Numbered from the stretch's first letter, positions 43,944-53,185 are shown. The stretch is DNA of 64,000 bases from Martelella alba (GCF_006516955.1 NZ_VHLG01000004.1:310001-374000); one strand, 5' to 3'. Notes: generated from the letters alone by a model not told the origin. A program made the numbers and translations.

Positions 43944-44815
43944 TTTTCGTCCTCGACACCGTTCTTGAGAACGCCAATGCCGTCGACTTCGACCTCAACC
44001 ACATCGCCCGGCTTCAGCCAGACCGGGGGATCGAAGCGCGCGCCTGCACCGGTGGGCGTGCCGCAGACGATGACGTCGCCGGGAACCAGCGTGCAGAAGG
44101 TCGAGACGTAATTCACGATGAAGCGGAAATCGAACATCATGTTCGATGTGCGGTCGTTCTGACGAACCTCGCCATTGACGCGGGTGGTCAGTTCAACGTC
44201 ATCCAGCTGATCAGCACTTGTGAACGGCACCAGCCAGGGGCCGATCGCACCGGAGCAATCCCAGTTCTTGCCCTGCGTGACATTGAACTTGGCATGCCGC
44301 ACCCAGTCACGGATCGTGCCTTCATTGCAGAGCGTCAGTGCAGCAATGTGGTCATAGGCATCTTCTTTCGGGATACGGCGGCCGGCCTTGCCGATTATGA
44401 TGACGATCTCGCCCTCATAATCAAGCTGCTCGCTTTCCGGCGGGCGGACGAGATTGCCGTTATGACCGGTGAAGCTGGAGGGGAAGCGGATGAACATGGA
44501 CGGCTTTGTCGGCTGCGACTGGCCGTCCTTGTATTCGGCATTGCGATCGGGAAAATTGACGCCGATGCAGATCAGCTTTTCCGGTGCGGCAATCGGAATC
44601 AGATAATCAACATCCGCTTCGGCAAAGGCCGGCTTGCGGCCTGCTGCCGCAGCAATCACCTCGTCCAGCGCCCCGGCCTCGATAATCTGCTGCAGACCTT
44701 TGAAGCGGGCGCCGAATTCCGGCGTCAGATCGATAATGCCGTCATCGGTGACAACGCCATAACGGTCAGTACCATTAGCACGGAAGGCTGCAATGCGAGC
44801 GGGAATGGGTTTCAT
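43937..44815 (-). CDS. hpaG: Fumarylacetoacetate hydrolase-family protein, probable HpaG (5-oxopent-3-ene tricarboxylate decarboxylase)
   Basis: 292 residues of the FAH fold. The metal site is visible in YEGEIVIIIGKAGR, with GVNFPDRNAEY, the WVRHAKFNVTQGKNWD region, and PGDVIVCGTPTGAGARFDPP. In E. coli HpaG is a fused double domain; here a single-domain protein is present and must do the decarboxylation. The Met at 44815 has GAGGAGA upstream, and the longer frame is not coding. In order between gabD and hpaH. Confidence 0.88.
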   Translation of the reverse strand: MKPIPARIAAFRANGTDRYGVVTDDGIIDLTPEFGARFKGLQQIIEAGALDEVIAAAAGRKPAFAEADVDYLIPIAAPEKLICIGVNFPDRNAEYKDGQSQPTKPSMFIRFPSSFTGHNGNLVRPPESEQLDYEGEIVIIIGKAGRRIPKEDAYDHIAALTLCNEGTIRDWVRHAKFNVTQGKNWDCSGAIGPWLVPFTSADQLDDVELTTRVNGEVRQNDRTSNMMFDFRFIVNYVSTFCTLVPGDVIVCGTPTGAGARFDPPVWLKPGDVVEVEVDGIGVLKNGVEDEKC

Positions 44816-44825
44816 GATCGTCTCC

Positions 44826-46274
44826 TCACGCAATCCCGCCGAAGCAGAGATATTTAATTTCCAGAAATTCCTCGATGCCGTAGCGTGAGCCTTCGCGGCC
44901 AAGGCCGGAGCGTTTCACGCCGCCGAAGGGGGCTTCAGCCGTCGAGATCAGCCCGGTATTGATGCCGACCATGCCGTATTCAAGCCGTTCTCCGATGCGC
45001 CATGCGCGCGCCAGATCGCGGGTGTAGAAATAGGAAGCGAGGCCGAATTCGGTGTCATTAGCCATGGCGACAACGTCATCATCGCTGCCAAAGCGGAACA
45101 GCGGTGCGACCGGGCCGAAGGTCTCCTCGCGGGCAACGGCCATGGTCTGGGTCACGCCAGTCAGCACAGTCGGCTCGAAGAACGTACCGCCCAGCGCATG
45201 ACGCGCACCGCCCAGCACCACCGCAGCCCCCTTCGCGGTCGCATCGGCGATATGCTCCTCGACCTTTTCGACGGCTGCCGTGTCGATCAGCGGGCCGAAT
45301 GTCGTATCCTCATCAAGACCGTCCCCAACCTTCAGCGCCGCCAGCCGGTCGCTGAGCTTCATGGCAAAGGCATCATAGACATTGGTCTGAACATAGATCC
45401 GGTTGGCACAGACGCAGGTCTGGCCGTTATTGCGGAACTTGGAGATGATGGCACCTTCAACGGCCGCATCGAGATCGGCATCATCAAAGACGATGAAGGG
45501 CGCATTGCCACCGAGTTCGAGCGCCAGCTTCTTCACCGTATCGGCCGATTGCCGCATCAGATGAATGCCGACCTCGGTGGAACCGGTGAAGGTGAGCTTG
45601 CGGACATCTGCGCTCCCGGTCATTGCCCCGCCAATGGCGCGCGCGGACCCGGTGAGCACAGAAAACAGCCCCTTTGGCAGCCCGGCGCGCTCAGCCAGAA
45701 CGGCAAGGGCAATGGCCGAAAACGGTGTCTGCATCGCTGGCTTCAGGACGATGGCACAACCGGCAGCAAGCGCAGGACCTGCCTTGCGGGTGATCATCGC
45801 ATTGGGGAAGTTCCACGGTGTGATCGCCGCAACGACACCGATCGGCTGCTTGATCACGACAATCCGCTTGTCGGTGGCATGGCCGGGAATGACATCCCCA
45901 TAGACGCGGCGCGCCTCTTCGGCAAACCATTCGATAAAGGAAGCGCCGTAAAGGATCTCACCCTTGGCCTCGGCCAGCGGCTTGCCCTGCTCCATCGTCA
46001 GGATCAGGGCCAGATCATCGGCATTGGCAATGATCAGGTCATACCAACGCCGCAGGATCTCAGAACGTTCCTTTGCCGTGCGTTCCGCCCAGGCCCGTTG
46101 AGCGACGACGGCTGCGGCAATCGCTGCTTCCGTTTCCGATGCGCCGAGATTGGGCACGCGTCCAATTTCGGCTCCACTTGCCGGATTGGTTACGGAGACA
46201 CCATCCTCGCCGGCAGCAAACCATGCGCTGCCGACAAGTGCTGCCTGTTTCAAAAGGCCCGGATCCTTCAACAT
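44826..46274 (-). CDS. gabD: NAD(P)-dependent succinate-semialdehyde dehydrogenase
   Basis: 482-residue aldehyde dehydrogenase converting the succinic semialdehyde released by HpaI into succinate. Signatures are PWNFPNAMITRKAGPALAAG, LTFTGSTEVG, the catalytic LELGGNAPFIVFDDADLD with Glu, the cysteine loop NNGQTCVCANR and EETFGPVAPLFRF. GabD-like N-terminus MLKDPGLLKQAALVGSAWF. It starts 12 bases past the dioxygenase stop and ends 10 bases before the HpaG-like gene. Confidence 0.93.
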   Translation of the reverse strand: MLKDPGLLKQAALVGSAWFAAGEDGVSVTNPASGAEIGRVPNLGASETEAAIAAAVVAQRAWAERTAKERSEILRRWYDLIIANADDLALILTMEQGKPLAEAKGEILYGASFIEWFAEEARRVYGDVIPGHATDKRIVVIKQPIGVVAAITPWNFPNAMITRKAGPALAAGCAIVLKPAMQTPFSAIALAVLAERAGLPKGLFSVLTGSARAIGGAMTGSADVRKLTFTGSTEVGIHLMRQSADTVKKLALELGGNAPFIVFDDADLDAAVEGAIISKFRNNGQTCVCANRIYVQTNVYDAFAMKLSDRLAALKVGDGLDEDTTFGPLIDTAAVEKVEEHIADATAKGAAVVLGGARHALGGTFFEPTVLTGVTQTMAVAREETFGPVAPLFRFGSDDDVVAMANDTEFGLASYFYTRDLARAWRIGERLEYGMVGINTGLISTAEAPFGGVKRSGLGREGSRYGIEEFLEIKYLCFGGIA

Positions 46275-46285
46275 TGGCTCGGGCC

Positions 46286-47266
46286 TCAAGGTGCGATGAT
46301 CGGTGAGGCTTCGAGCGCCGATTGCTGCGCCTCGACCCCCTGAAACAGCGAACCGTGCTCGAACCAGCTGCGCGGCGCAGGCGCGCCCCAGAGCGTCTGG
46401 CGCTGCGGGTCTTTCAGGTCCCACTTGATCGGCTCGAGATCGGGATCGACCGTCTGATAATCCGAGCAGTAGATCTCGATGCGATGGCCATCGGGATCGA
46501 GAATATAGAGGAAGAAGGCATTGGAGATGCCATGGCGGCCGGGACCGCGCTCGATATTGGCCACATAGCCGGTGGTGGCCATCAGGTCGCAAAGATCAAT
46601 GATGTTGAGCGGCGTCGGCACCCAGAAGGCGGTGTGGTGCAGACGGGGGCCGAGACCATTGGTAAAGGCGATATCATGCACGCCGCCCTTGCGGTGCGTC
46701 CAGGCTGCCCAGAGCTTGCCGCTTTCCTCGTCCTCGGTATATTCGGTGACGCGGAAGCCCATCTCATTATAGAAGGCAACCGCCTGATCGACATCGGCTG
46801 AAAAGCAGTTGAAATGGTCGATACGGAGCGGCTTCACCCCCTTGTAGAGTTCATATTTCTGATGAATGGGCTGAAGCCGCTTCATCTCGAAATAAAACTC
46901 GATCGGCATGCCGAAGCAGTCATGGGTTCTGAGTGTGCGGCCCTGATAGGCACGCTCCACCCATTCAACCACATGGCCCTTGGCCTTGAACCAGTCATAG
47001 GCCTTGTCGAGCTCGGCCTCGTCAAACACCTTGAAGGCGAGGCAGCGGATTTGTGCACTGTCGTCCTTCTTCAGGACCAGCGAATGGTGGCCGCGTTCTT
47101 CCAGCGCGCGCAGGAAAATGTGGTCCGAATCTTCATCTGTCACCTGCAGGCCCAGCATATCGGCATAAAAGGCACGGCTGGCAGCCAGATCCTTGACGCC
47201 GAAAACGGCATGGCTCAGGCGGATGATATTGAAGGGCGGGTAAAGATTGGCGCTAGGGATAGGCAT
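46286..47266 (-). CDS. Homoprotocatechuate 2,3-dioxygenase, vicinal-oxygen-chelate (class I) type
   Basis: 326 residues of the VOC/glyoxalase fold: SHAVFGVKDLAASRAFYADM, LRIDHFNCFSADVDQ (metal-ligand His), GPRLHHTAFWVPTPLNI (second His), RHGISNAFFLYILDPDGHR and EIYCSDYQTVDPD (Glu ligand). Very close in pattern to the Brevibacterium/Arthrobacter Fe/Mn enzymes. Located upstream of gabD and downstream of hpaE in the same operon. Non-homologous to the HpaD-type enzyme at 38514 that does the same reaction, so either redundancy or a different preferred substrate. Confidence 0.9.
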   Translation of the reverse strand: MPIPSANLYPPFNIIRLSHAVFGVKDLAASRAFYADMLGLQVTDEDSDHIFLRALEERGHHSLVLKKDDSAQIRCLAFKVFDEAELDKAYDWFKAKGHVVEWVERAYQGRTLRTHDCFGMPIEFYFEMKRLQPIHQKYELYKGVKPLRIDHFNCFSADVDQAVAFYNEMGFRVTEYTEDEESGKLWAAWTHRKGGVHDIAFTNGLGPRLHHTAFWVPTPLNIIDLCDLMATTGYVANIERGPGRHGISNAFFLYILDPDGHRIEIYCSDYQTVDPDLEPIKWDLKDPQRQTLWGAPAPRSWFEHGSLFQGVEAQQSALEASPIIAP

Positions 47267-47308
47267 TGAGGTCTCCTCCCGGGGAGTATGTCAGTGGGCG
47301 CTGAAAGA

Positions 47309-48820
47309 TCAGGCGCCGAGTTTCGGTATTTTGTGAGATGTGCGCGGGAAGCTGACATTGACGGTTTCCATGTAGAAATCGAATGACCAGTCACCGCCGT
47401 CGCGGCCGATGCCGGAGGCTTTGACGCCGCCGAAGGGCGTTTCGAGATGGCGCACATTTTCGGAATTCACCCACATCATCCCGGCTTCCAGCTGATCGGT
47501 CATCCGCATGGCGCGATCGAGATTTGCGGTCCACAGATAGGCGGCAAGGCCGTATTGCACGTCATTGGCAATGGCGATGGCCTCATCCTCATCCTTGAAA
47601 GGAATGGCAGTGAGAACCGGGCCGAAGATTTCCTCCTGCGCCACAACCATGTCGTTGCTGGCATTGGTGAACAGTGTCGGACGCACAAAGCAGCCTTCCG
47701 CGCCGACCTTTTCGCCACCAGCTGCGATCGTCGCGCCATCCGCTCTGGCCTTTTCGAAATAGGAGAGAACCTTCTGCTCGTGTTCGGGATGGATCAGCGG
47801 CCCGACCACGGTTTCAGGATCAAGCGGATGGCCAACCTTGATGCGGGAGGCAACCTCTGCAACGCGCCTGGTAAACTCGTCATAGATCGTCTCCTGCACC
47901 AGAAGGCGGGACGACGAGGTGCAGCGTTCGCCATTCAGCGAATAGATCATGAAGCTTGCTGCATCGACGGCGCGCTCAAGATCTGCATCGTCGAACACGA
48001 TGACCGGGTTCTTGCCGCCCAGTTCGAAATGAACACGCTTCAGCGTCTTGGCGCCCTGCGCCATGATCATCGATCCGGTGCGACTTTCACCGACAAAGGC
48101 AATCGCCTTGATTCCGGGGTGCTCGGTCAGGGTCTTGCCCGCATCCTCGCCAAAACCGTTGACCAGGTTGAGAACACCCTTCGGCAGCCCGGCGCTTTCG
48201 GCAATCTCGACCAGAAGCTTGGCCGTCATCGGCGAAAATTCGGCCGGCTTGTGAACAACGGTACAGCCTGCCGCCAGTGCCGGCGCGATCTTCCACGTGG
48301 ACAGCATGAAGGGTGTGTTCCACGGGGTGATCACGCCGACAGGACCGAGCGGTCTGCGGGAGGTAACATTCATCTGGGTCGGGGTTCTGAGCGCCTTGCC
48401 ATCTTCGGCGGACGGCGCCTGATCGGCAAAGAAACGGAAATTTGCAGCACCGCGCAATGCGGCTTTGGACATGAAACGATAGGCCTGCCCGGTGTCCATG
48501 CATTCGGTAAAGGCGATCTCTTCGGCGCGCGCCTCAATCGCTTCCGCCACCTTGATGAGAATGGCGCGACGCTCCTTGCCCGGCATTTTGCCCCAGCTTT
48601 TGAAGGCTTCTTCTGCGGCTGCGACAGCGCGGTTGATATCCTCCGCGCCGCCCCTGGCAACCTTGGCCAGCGGTTTCAGATCAACCGGCGAAATGGTCTC
48701 GAAGGTTTCACCGGAGACAGAAGGCACCGACTGGCCGCCAATATGGTTCATGACGCCTTCAGCGCGAAACTTTGCAAGATATTGTTCAGCGCGGGCAAGA
48801 TTGTCGTTGAGAGCGCTCAT
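47309..48820 (-). CDS. hpaE: 5-Carboxymethyl-2-hydroxymuconate semialdehyde dehydrogenase (HpaE)
   Basis: 503-residue aldehyde dehydrogenase oxidising the ring-cleavage product. PWNTPFMLSTWKIAPALAAG, FVGESRTGSMIM, the catalytic FELGGKNPVIVFDDADLE, LNGERCTSSSRLLVQE (Cys) and EEIFGPVLTAIPF are all present. The Met at 48820 (MSALNDNLARAEQYL) is preferred; a start at 48835 overlaps the hpaF stop. Second structural gene of the operon. Confidence 0.95.
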   Translation of the reverse strand: MSALNDNLARAEQYLAKFRAEGVMNHIGGQSVPSVSGETFETISPVDLKPLAKVARGGAEDINRAVAAAEEAFKSWGKMPGKERRAILIKVAEAIEARAEEIAFTECMDTGQAYRFMSKAALRGAANFRFFADQAPSAEDGKALRTPTQMNVTSRRPLGPVGVITPWNTPFMLSTWKIAPALAAGCTVVHKPAEFSPMTAKLLVEIAESAGLPKGVLNLVNGFGEDAGKTLTEHPGIKAIAFVGESRTGSMIMAQGAKTLKRVHFELGGKNPVIVFDDADLERAVDAASFMIYSLNGERCTSSSRLLVQETIYDEFTRRVAEVASRIKVGHPLDPETVVGPLIHPEHEQKVLSYFEKARADGATIAAGGEKVGAEGCFVRPTLFTNASNDMVVAQEEIFGPVLTAIPFKDEDEAIAIANDVQYGLAAYLWTANLDRAMRMTDQLEAGMMWVNSENVRHLETPFGGVKASGIGRDGGDWSFDFYMETVNVSFPRTSHKIPKLGA

Positions 48821-48831
48821 TGAAAGGTCCT

Positions 48832-49221
48832 TCACTTCTGTCCCGACAGGCGGGTATGAATGGGCGTGTCCTTCCAGCTCAGCTCCGGATCGATGACGCG
48901 GATCTCAAGCGAAAGGGCGAAATGGGTGGTGGAAAGCAGGTCGGCAAGCACGGACTGGGCCGCTGCGAAGATGATGTCGCCCGCGACTTTCAGCGCCTCG
49001 GCCGGACGTCCGGCGCCAACGGCAAGCGTCATCGCGACGAAATCATTTTCCGGCAGGCCATCGGCGACAATCGCAAAATCAGCGCAATAGGCCCGGACAC
49101 GGATCCCGGCCAGCGGGAAGATCTCCGTATCAATCATCGCTGCATGCAATGCGCGGCAAAGTGCAGAAATCTCTGTCCGGGACGATACGCCCGGCGAATA
49201 CTCAACGGCCAGATGTGGCAC
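48832..49221 (-). CDS. hpaF: 5-Carboxymethyl-2-hydroxymuconate delta-isomerase (HpaF)
   Basis: 129 residues of the 4-oxalocrotonate tautomerase superfamily, with N-terminal MPHLAVEYSPGV (catalytic Pro2 after Met removal) and FALSLEIRVIDPELSWKDT near the C-terminus, as in E. coli HpaF. First gene of the operon; the stop is 10 bases before hpaE. The promoter/operator region is at about 49222-49320. Confidence 0.92.
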   Translation of the reverse strand: MPHLAVEYSPGVSSRTEISALCRALHAAMIDTEIFPLAGIRVRAYCADFAIVADGLPENDFVAMTLAVGAGRPAEALKVAGDIIFAAAQSVLADLLSTTHFALSLEIRVIDPELSWKDTPIHTRLSGQK

Positions 49222-49244
49222 GAGTCTCCTCCCTCGAACCTTTT

Positions 49245-49256
49245 TTAACGTGTTAA
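49245..49256. promoter_or_regulatory. Candidate HpaR operator 1 (perfect palindrome)
   Basis: TTAAC-GT-GTTAA, 24 bases upstream of hpaF. A MarR-type operator size and symmetry. Confidence 0.6.
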
Positions 49257-49303
49257 GTTATCCGGCAGATAACCGCGTCACGTCCTCAAGGGTCACAATA
49301 TCA

Positions 49304-49315
49304 TTAACATGCTAA
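49304..49315. promoter_or_regulatory. Candidate HpaR operator 2
   Basis: TTAAC-AT-GCTAA, one mismatch from the first palindrome, in the centre of the divergent region. Confidence 0.5.
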
Positions 49316-49377
49316 ATAAAAACCCCAAAAATTCATAAACACTACAAAAGTCTATATTTTATCTGTTGAAAAAAAAT

Positions 49378-49389
49378 TTCGCGTGTTAA
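49378..49389. promoter_or_regulatory. Candidate HpaR half-site
   Basis: TTCGC-GT-GTTAA: one intact GTGTTAA half identical to that in operator 1, 69 bases before the hpaR start. Confidence 0.35.
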
Positions 49390-49457
49390 TTCATAGAGGA
49401 CAAACAATGTTGGTCGGCATCGGTTTCATCGGTGCAGCGATTGGGAGAGGGAAAACA

Positions 49458-49919
49458 ATGCAGGCCAATCTGCGCGACGGATTTGAACTGGCTGACACGC
49501 ACCGGACGCTGCCCATGCTGTTACTGCGGTCGCGCGAGGCGGTGATGGAGAAGTTCCGCCCGGTGCTCTATGCCCATGATATTACCGAGCAGCAATGGCG
49601 GGTGATCCGGGTTTTGAACGAACGCGGCGAAACCGATGCCTCGAAGCTGGCCGAACTGGCAAGCGTGCTCGCTCCTTCCCTCACGCGGATGCTGCGCTCG
49701 CTGGAGACCCGCAAGCTGGTGATCGTCCGCAAGGATGCCAGCGACGGACGACGAAGCCTGATTTCTCTGACAGACAAGGGCCGCGTCTTCATCGCGACGG
49801 TTGCCCCGACAAGCGCGCAGATCTATGCAGATATCGAAGCCCGCGTGGGAAGCGAATTGCTGGAGCGGCTTGTCAACGACCTACAGGCGCTGCAGGCCGC
49901 CCTTGGCGAAATGCCGTGA
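49458..49919 (+). CDS. hpaR: MarR-family repressor of the homoprotocatechuate operon (HpaR)
   Basis: 153 residues from 49458 (GAGAGGG upstream; frame opens at 49383). Winged helix-turn-helix in ITEQQWRVIRVLNERGETDA, LAELASVLAPSLTRMLRSLE, and wing IVRKDASDGRRSLISLTDKG, plus the N-terminal LPMLLLRSREAVMEKFRPVL typical of HpaR. Divergent from hpaF with the palindromes TTAAC-N2-GTTAA between them. It should derepress on binding pathway aromatics. Confidence 0.93.
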   Translation: MQANLRDGFELADTHRTLPMLLLRSREAVMEKFRPVLYAHDITEQQWRVIRVLNERGETDASKLAELASVLAPSLTRMLRSLETRKLVIVRKDASDGRRSLISLTDKGRVFIATVAPTSAQIYADIEARVGSELLERLVNDLQALQAALGEMP

Positions 49920-49956
49920 CAGGTCAGAAGCTGGCCGGGGCAGACCGGCCCGCGGA

Positions 49957-50514
49957 TCAGGGCTCCAGTTCGCTATCCCAGTAGAGATAGTCAATCCAGC
50001 TTTCATGCAGATAGTTGGGCGGAAACAGCCGGCCATTATTGTGCAAATCCTGCACCGTCGGCTGAAATGGCCTTTGATGCGGGATCATGCCGGCCTGTTT
50101 CGGCAGTTTCGATCCCTTCTTCAGATTACAGGGCGAGCAGGCCGCAACGACATTGTCCCAGGTAGTTTCCCCACCGCGACAGCGCGGGATCACATGGTCA
50201 AAAGTCAGGTCATCGCGCGAGCCGCAATATTGGCACTGAAACCGGTCACGAAGGAACACGTTGAAGCGGGTAAAGGCCGGATTGCGTGAAGGTTTGATAT
50301 AGTGTTTCAGACAGACGACACTCGGCAGCTTCATGGAAAAACTGGGCGAGCAAACTTCCTGATCATATTCGGCAATGATATTCACACGGTCAAGAAAGAC
50401 CGCCTTGATCGCGTCCTGCCAGGACCATAACGACAAGGGATAATAGCTCAGTGGCCGGTAGTCAGCATTTAGCACAAGCGCTGGCAGGGCCTGAGGCGAG
50501 ACTGCAATCGTCAA
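49957..50514 (-). CDS. HNH endonuclease-domain protein
   Basis: 185 residues. N-terminal ALPALVLNADYRPLSYYPLS, then a zinc-binding HNH core with CQYCGSRDDLTFDHVIPR (CxxC and the catalytic His), the Asn in TTWDNVVAACSPCNLKKGSK (second CxxC), and the family tail. This is the widespread bacterial HNH/McrA-like single-domain protein found as housekeeping in Rhizobiales; its biological role is not settled. Monocistronic. Confidence 0.92.
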   Translation of the reverse strand: MTIAVSPQALPALVLNADYRPLSYYPLSLWSWQDAIKAVFLDRVNIIAEYDQEVCSPSFSMKLPSVVCLKHYIKPSRNPAFTRFNVFLRDRFQCQYCGSRDDLTFDHVIPRCRGGETTWDNVVAACSPCNLKKGSKLPKQAGMIPHQRPFQPTVQDLHNNGRLFPPNYLHESWIDYLYWDSELEP

Positions 50515-50622
50515 GGCACTCTCCTGATCGATTCGGCATCTACATCCTGTATATTAGGCCTGTTGTTACAGCATTGTGAAGCCTGATTAAATCTTCAGTG
50601 CAATTCTCTTTGTTTCGCAATT

Positions 50623-51267
50623 TCAGCCAAGTGGCAGCACATCGCGTTTCATTTCCCGCGCGTAATAGGCCCAGAAAAGACGTGCTGCCACGGAGCGATA
50701 GGGCGCCCAGCCAAGTGCCATCGCCCGGACGGCAGCGATCGACGGCCGCTCGGGAAGCGCAAAGGCATGCGCCAGCGCTGCGCGCAGGGCAAGATCGCCA
50801 GCCGGGAAAATATCGCCATGCCCGGCCGAAAACATCAGATAGACCTCAGCACTCCACGGGCCGATCCCCTTGAGCTTTGTCAGTGCCGCCATGGCCTCTT
50901 CGCTTTCCATCGCGCCGATCGCCGCAAGATCAAGCCGCCCCTCAATGATGGCAAGGGCGAGGTTCTCCAGCGTTTCCCGTTTCGCCCGCGTCAGGCCGAG
51001 CGCCATGCGCTGCGCCGGTGAAAGTGAAAGGAAGCGCTGCGGCGTCAACGCCCCGCAAGCAGCGGTGATCCGTGCCAGAATGGCGCTGGCAGCCTGTTTC
51101 GAAATCAGCTGACCGGCAACAACGCCCACCATTCCGGCAAAGCCCGAAGGTGCTCGTCGCGGCGGCAGCAGACCTGCCCGCGCGGCAACGGGAGCGAGCG
51201 CGGGCGCAAGGGCGAGAAGCCGCGAAAGCTCGGCCTCGATATCCTTGCTGTTGTAAATCGCGGCCAT
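50623..51267 (-). CDS. DNA-3-methyladenine glycosylase II family (AlkA-like) protein
   Basis: 214 residues with the HhH-GPD base-excision fold. The helix-hairpin-helix is seen in LTKLKGIGPWSAEVYLMFS and the catalytic Asp in FPAGDLALRAALAHAF. Removes alkylated bases from DNA. Start at 51267 is preferred: the longer frame to 51318 would overlap the divergent gluQ start. No close ribosome site is obvious. Divergent from gluQ. Confidence 0.9.
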   Translation of the reverse strand: MAAIYNSKDIEAELSRLLALAPALAPVAARAGLLPPRRAPSGFAGMVGVVAGQLISKQAASAILARITAACGALTPQRFLSLSPAQRMALGLTRAKRETLENLALAIIEGRLDLAAIGAMESEEAMAALTKLKGIGPWSAEVYLMFSAGHGDIFPAGDLALRAALAHAFALPERPSIAAVRAMALGWAPYRSVAARLFWAYYAREMKRDVLPLG

Positions 51268-51316
51268 TGGCACTACCCGTTGATTGATATCAGAGATCCC
51301 TGAAACCTTATTTGAC

Positions 51317-52195
51317 ATGACCGCTGCTGCTGATCGACCCGTTTTTCGCTTTGCCCCCAGCCCGAATGGCCAGCTTCACCTTGGCCATGCGCTCTCAGCG
51401 TTTGAAAATCAGCACTGGGCGGAGAAAACCGGCGGCCGGCTGCTGCTCAGGATCGAGGATATCGACCGCACCCGCTGCACGACCGCGCTTGAGGCCGGAC
51501 TGATCGCGGATCTGGACTGGCTCGGCATCGCCTATGAGCGGCCCTTCAGGCGGCAGTCCGAGCATTTCGATGACTATCGCAGGGCGCTCGACCGGCTGAT
51601 CGGCATGGGGCTTGCCTATCCCGCTTTTCTGACCCGTGGTGAGGTCCGCAGCATTGTCGAAGCCCATGAGACAGGCGGCACATGCTGGCCGCGTGATCCC
51701 GACGGAGCGCCGCATTATCCGGACGGGGAACGCCATCTCGATGCCGCAGCGCGCGCACGGCGCGCCGCAGAAGGAACCCGCCACGCCATCCGCCTCGACA
51801 TGGAAAAGGCGCTGAAGCACATCAACGCACCGCTCTACTGGACCGCTTTTGACGAAGGCGGCACGCATCGGATCGAAGCCCGGCCGGAAGACTGGGGCGA
51901 TATCGTGCTGTCACGCTCCGACGCACCATCGAGCTATCATCTGTCCGTTGTCGTCGACGATGCGCTTCAGAGGGTGACCCATGTGGTGCGCGGAAAAGAT
52001 CTGGAACTGGCGACGGCAGTGCACCGGCTGCTGCAGGAGCTGCTCGGCCTGCCGGCACCGCTTTATCACCACCACCGGCTGATCAGGGGCGAGGACGGCC
52101 GCAAGCTCTCCAAGAGCCATCACGACACGGCGCTCGGCGCATTACGTGACACAGGTGCCTCAGCGCTCGACATCCGGCGTCTTTGCGGCTTCTGA
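51317..52195 (+). CDS. gluQ: Glutamyl-Q tRNA(Asp) synthetase
   Basis: 292-residue paralogue of the GluRS catalytic domain that glutamylates queuosine in tRNA-Asp. The HIGH-like motif is FAPSPNGQLHLGHAL and the KMSKS-like motif GRKLSKSHHDTA; RIEDIDRTRC and the DDALQRVTHVVRGKDLE stretch are typical. It lacks the anticodon-binding domain, as expected. A TTG at 51284 is in frame; the ATG at 51317 is chosen as the family start. Convergent with yihY, overlapping by 36 bases. Confidence 0.94.
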   Translation: MTAAADRPVFRFAPSPNGQLHLGHALSAFENQHWAEKTGGRLLLRIEDIDRTRCTTALEAGLIADLDWLGIAYERPFRRQSEHFDDYRRALDRLIGMGLAYPAFLTRGEVRSIVEAHETGGTCWPRDPDGAPHYPDGERHLDAAARARRAAEGTRHAIRLDMEKALKHINAPLYWTAFDEGGTHRIEARPEDWGDIVLSRSDAPSSYHLSVVVDDALQRVTHVVRGKDLELATAVHRLLQELLGLPAPLYHHHRLIRGEDGRKLSKSHHDTALGALRDTGASALDIRRLCGF

Positions 52196-53074
52196 CCGGC
52201 GCGGGCGGCGCTCAATATGGCTGGCCCAGGGCACATCCTTGATGACATCATATTTCAGCAGAGCTGCATTTATCTCCGCGCCCAGAAGCAGGATGACGCC
52301 GATCGTATAGAGAAAAACCAGCAGGATCATCGGTGTGGCAAGGCCGGCATAAGTCGCCGAATATTGGGCGAAATTGGCCAGATAATAGGTGAAGACATAG
52401 GCGAAGATCGCCCAGAAGATCAGCGTCAGCACCACGCCGGGCAAAACATCGATCAGCCGTCTTTTGCCCGCAGCAAGGTTCAAATGCGCAATCATCAGTC
52501 CCAAAAACAGGACAATCAGCGTGCCGGCGATACGGTTTGACGACAGGGTCTGCAGCAGGTCCTCAAGCCAGGGAAACCAGCGCTCGGCAAAATGCAGCGC
52601 AATCGGCACCGCGACAAGCATGAAGCTCATGAAGACGAAAATGATCACCGACATGATGACATAACCGAGGCTTTTCATCCGCAGCCACCACCAGCTGCGA
52701 TTTTCCTCCACCCGATAGGCGCGGTTGAGCGACAGACGTACCGCCTCCACCCCATTGGAGGCGAAATAGGCCGCGGCCAGCACCGAAACCGTCAGCAATC
52801 CGCCGCGCGGCACTGTCAGAACCTGACGGATCTGCTCGGCCACCGGCTGGGCAATTTCCTGCGGCCAGGAGGTCAGGATCAGATTGACGGCGGCATCGGC
52901 GAACTGATCAGCGCCGAGAAAGCCCGCCAGTGCCGTGCCGAAAATGACGAAGGGAAACATGGCCAGAAGCGTCGACAGGGCCACATGGCTCGCCATGGCC
53001 CAGCCGTCATCCTCGGAAAAATGGTATAGCGCGTCATAGGCAACGCGCAGTGCCGTTCGCACGGGCTTTCTCAT
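52160..53074 (-). CDS. YihY/BrkB-family inner-membrane protein
   Basis: 304 residues with six hydrophobic segments; the family was once annotated as ribonuclease BN. GWAMASHVALSTLLAMFPFV, FASNGVEAVRLSLNRAYRVE and MILLVFLYTIGVILLLGAEI are diagnostic. Function unresolved. Its 3' end overlaps the 3' end of gluQ by 36 bases on the opposite strand. Confidence 0.93.
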   Translation of the reverse strand: MRKPVRTALRVAYDALYHFSEDDGWAMASHVALSTLLAMFPFVIFGTALAGFLGADQFADAAVNLILTSWPQEIAQPVAEQIRQVLTVPRGGLLTVSVLAAAYFASNGVEAVRLSLNRAYRVEENRSWWWLRMKSLGYVIMSVIIFVFMSFMLVAVPIALHFAERWFPWLEDLLQTLSSNRIAGTLIVLFLGLMIAHLNLAAGKRRLIDVLPGVVLTLIFWAIFAYVFTYYLANFAQYSATYAGLATPMILLVFLYTIGVILLLGAEINAALLKYDVIKDVPWASHIERRPRRSEAAKTPDVER

Positions 53075-53185
53075 TACGTCTCCCCGGAGGCGATCCAGTC
53101 GGCCCCCCGCATGGATTCGCCATTCACTCTAACTGTGCTCAGCCTATATAGAAAGACCAATGCATGAAGCCGCCAGGAGGATCCC

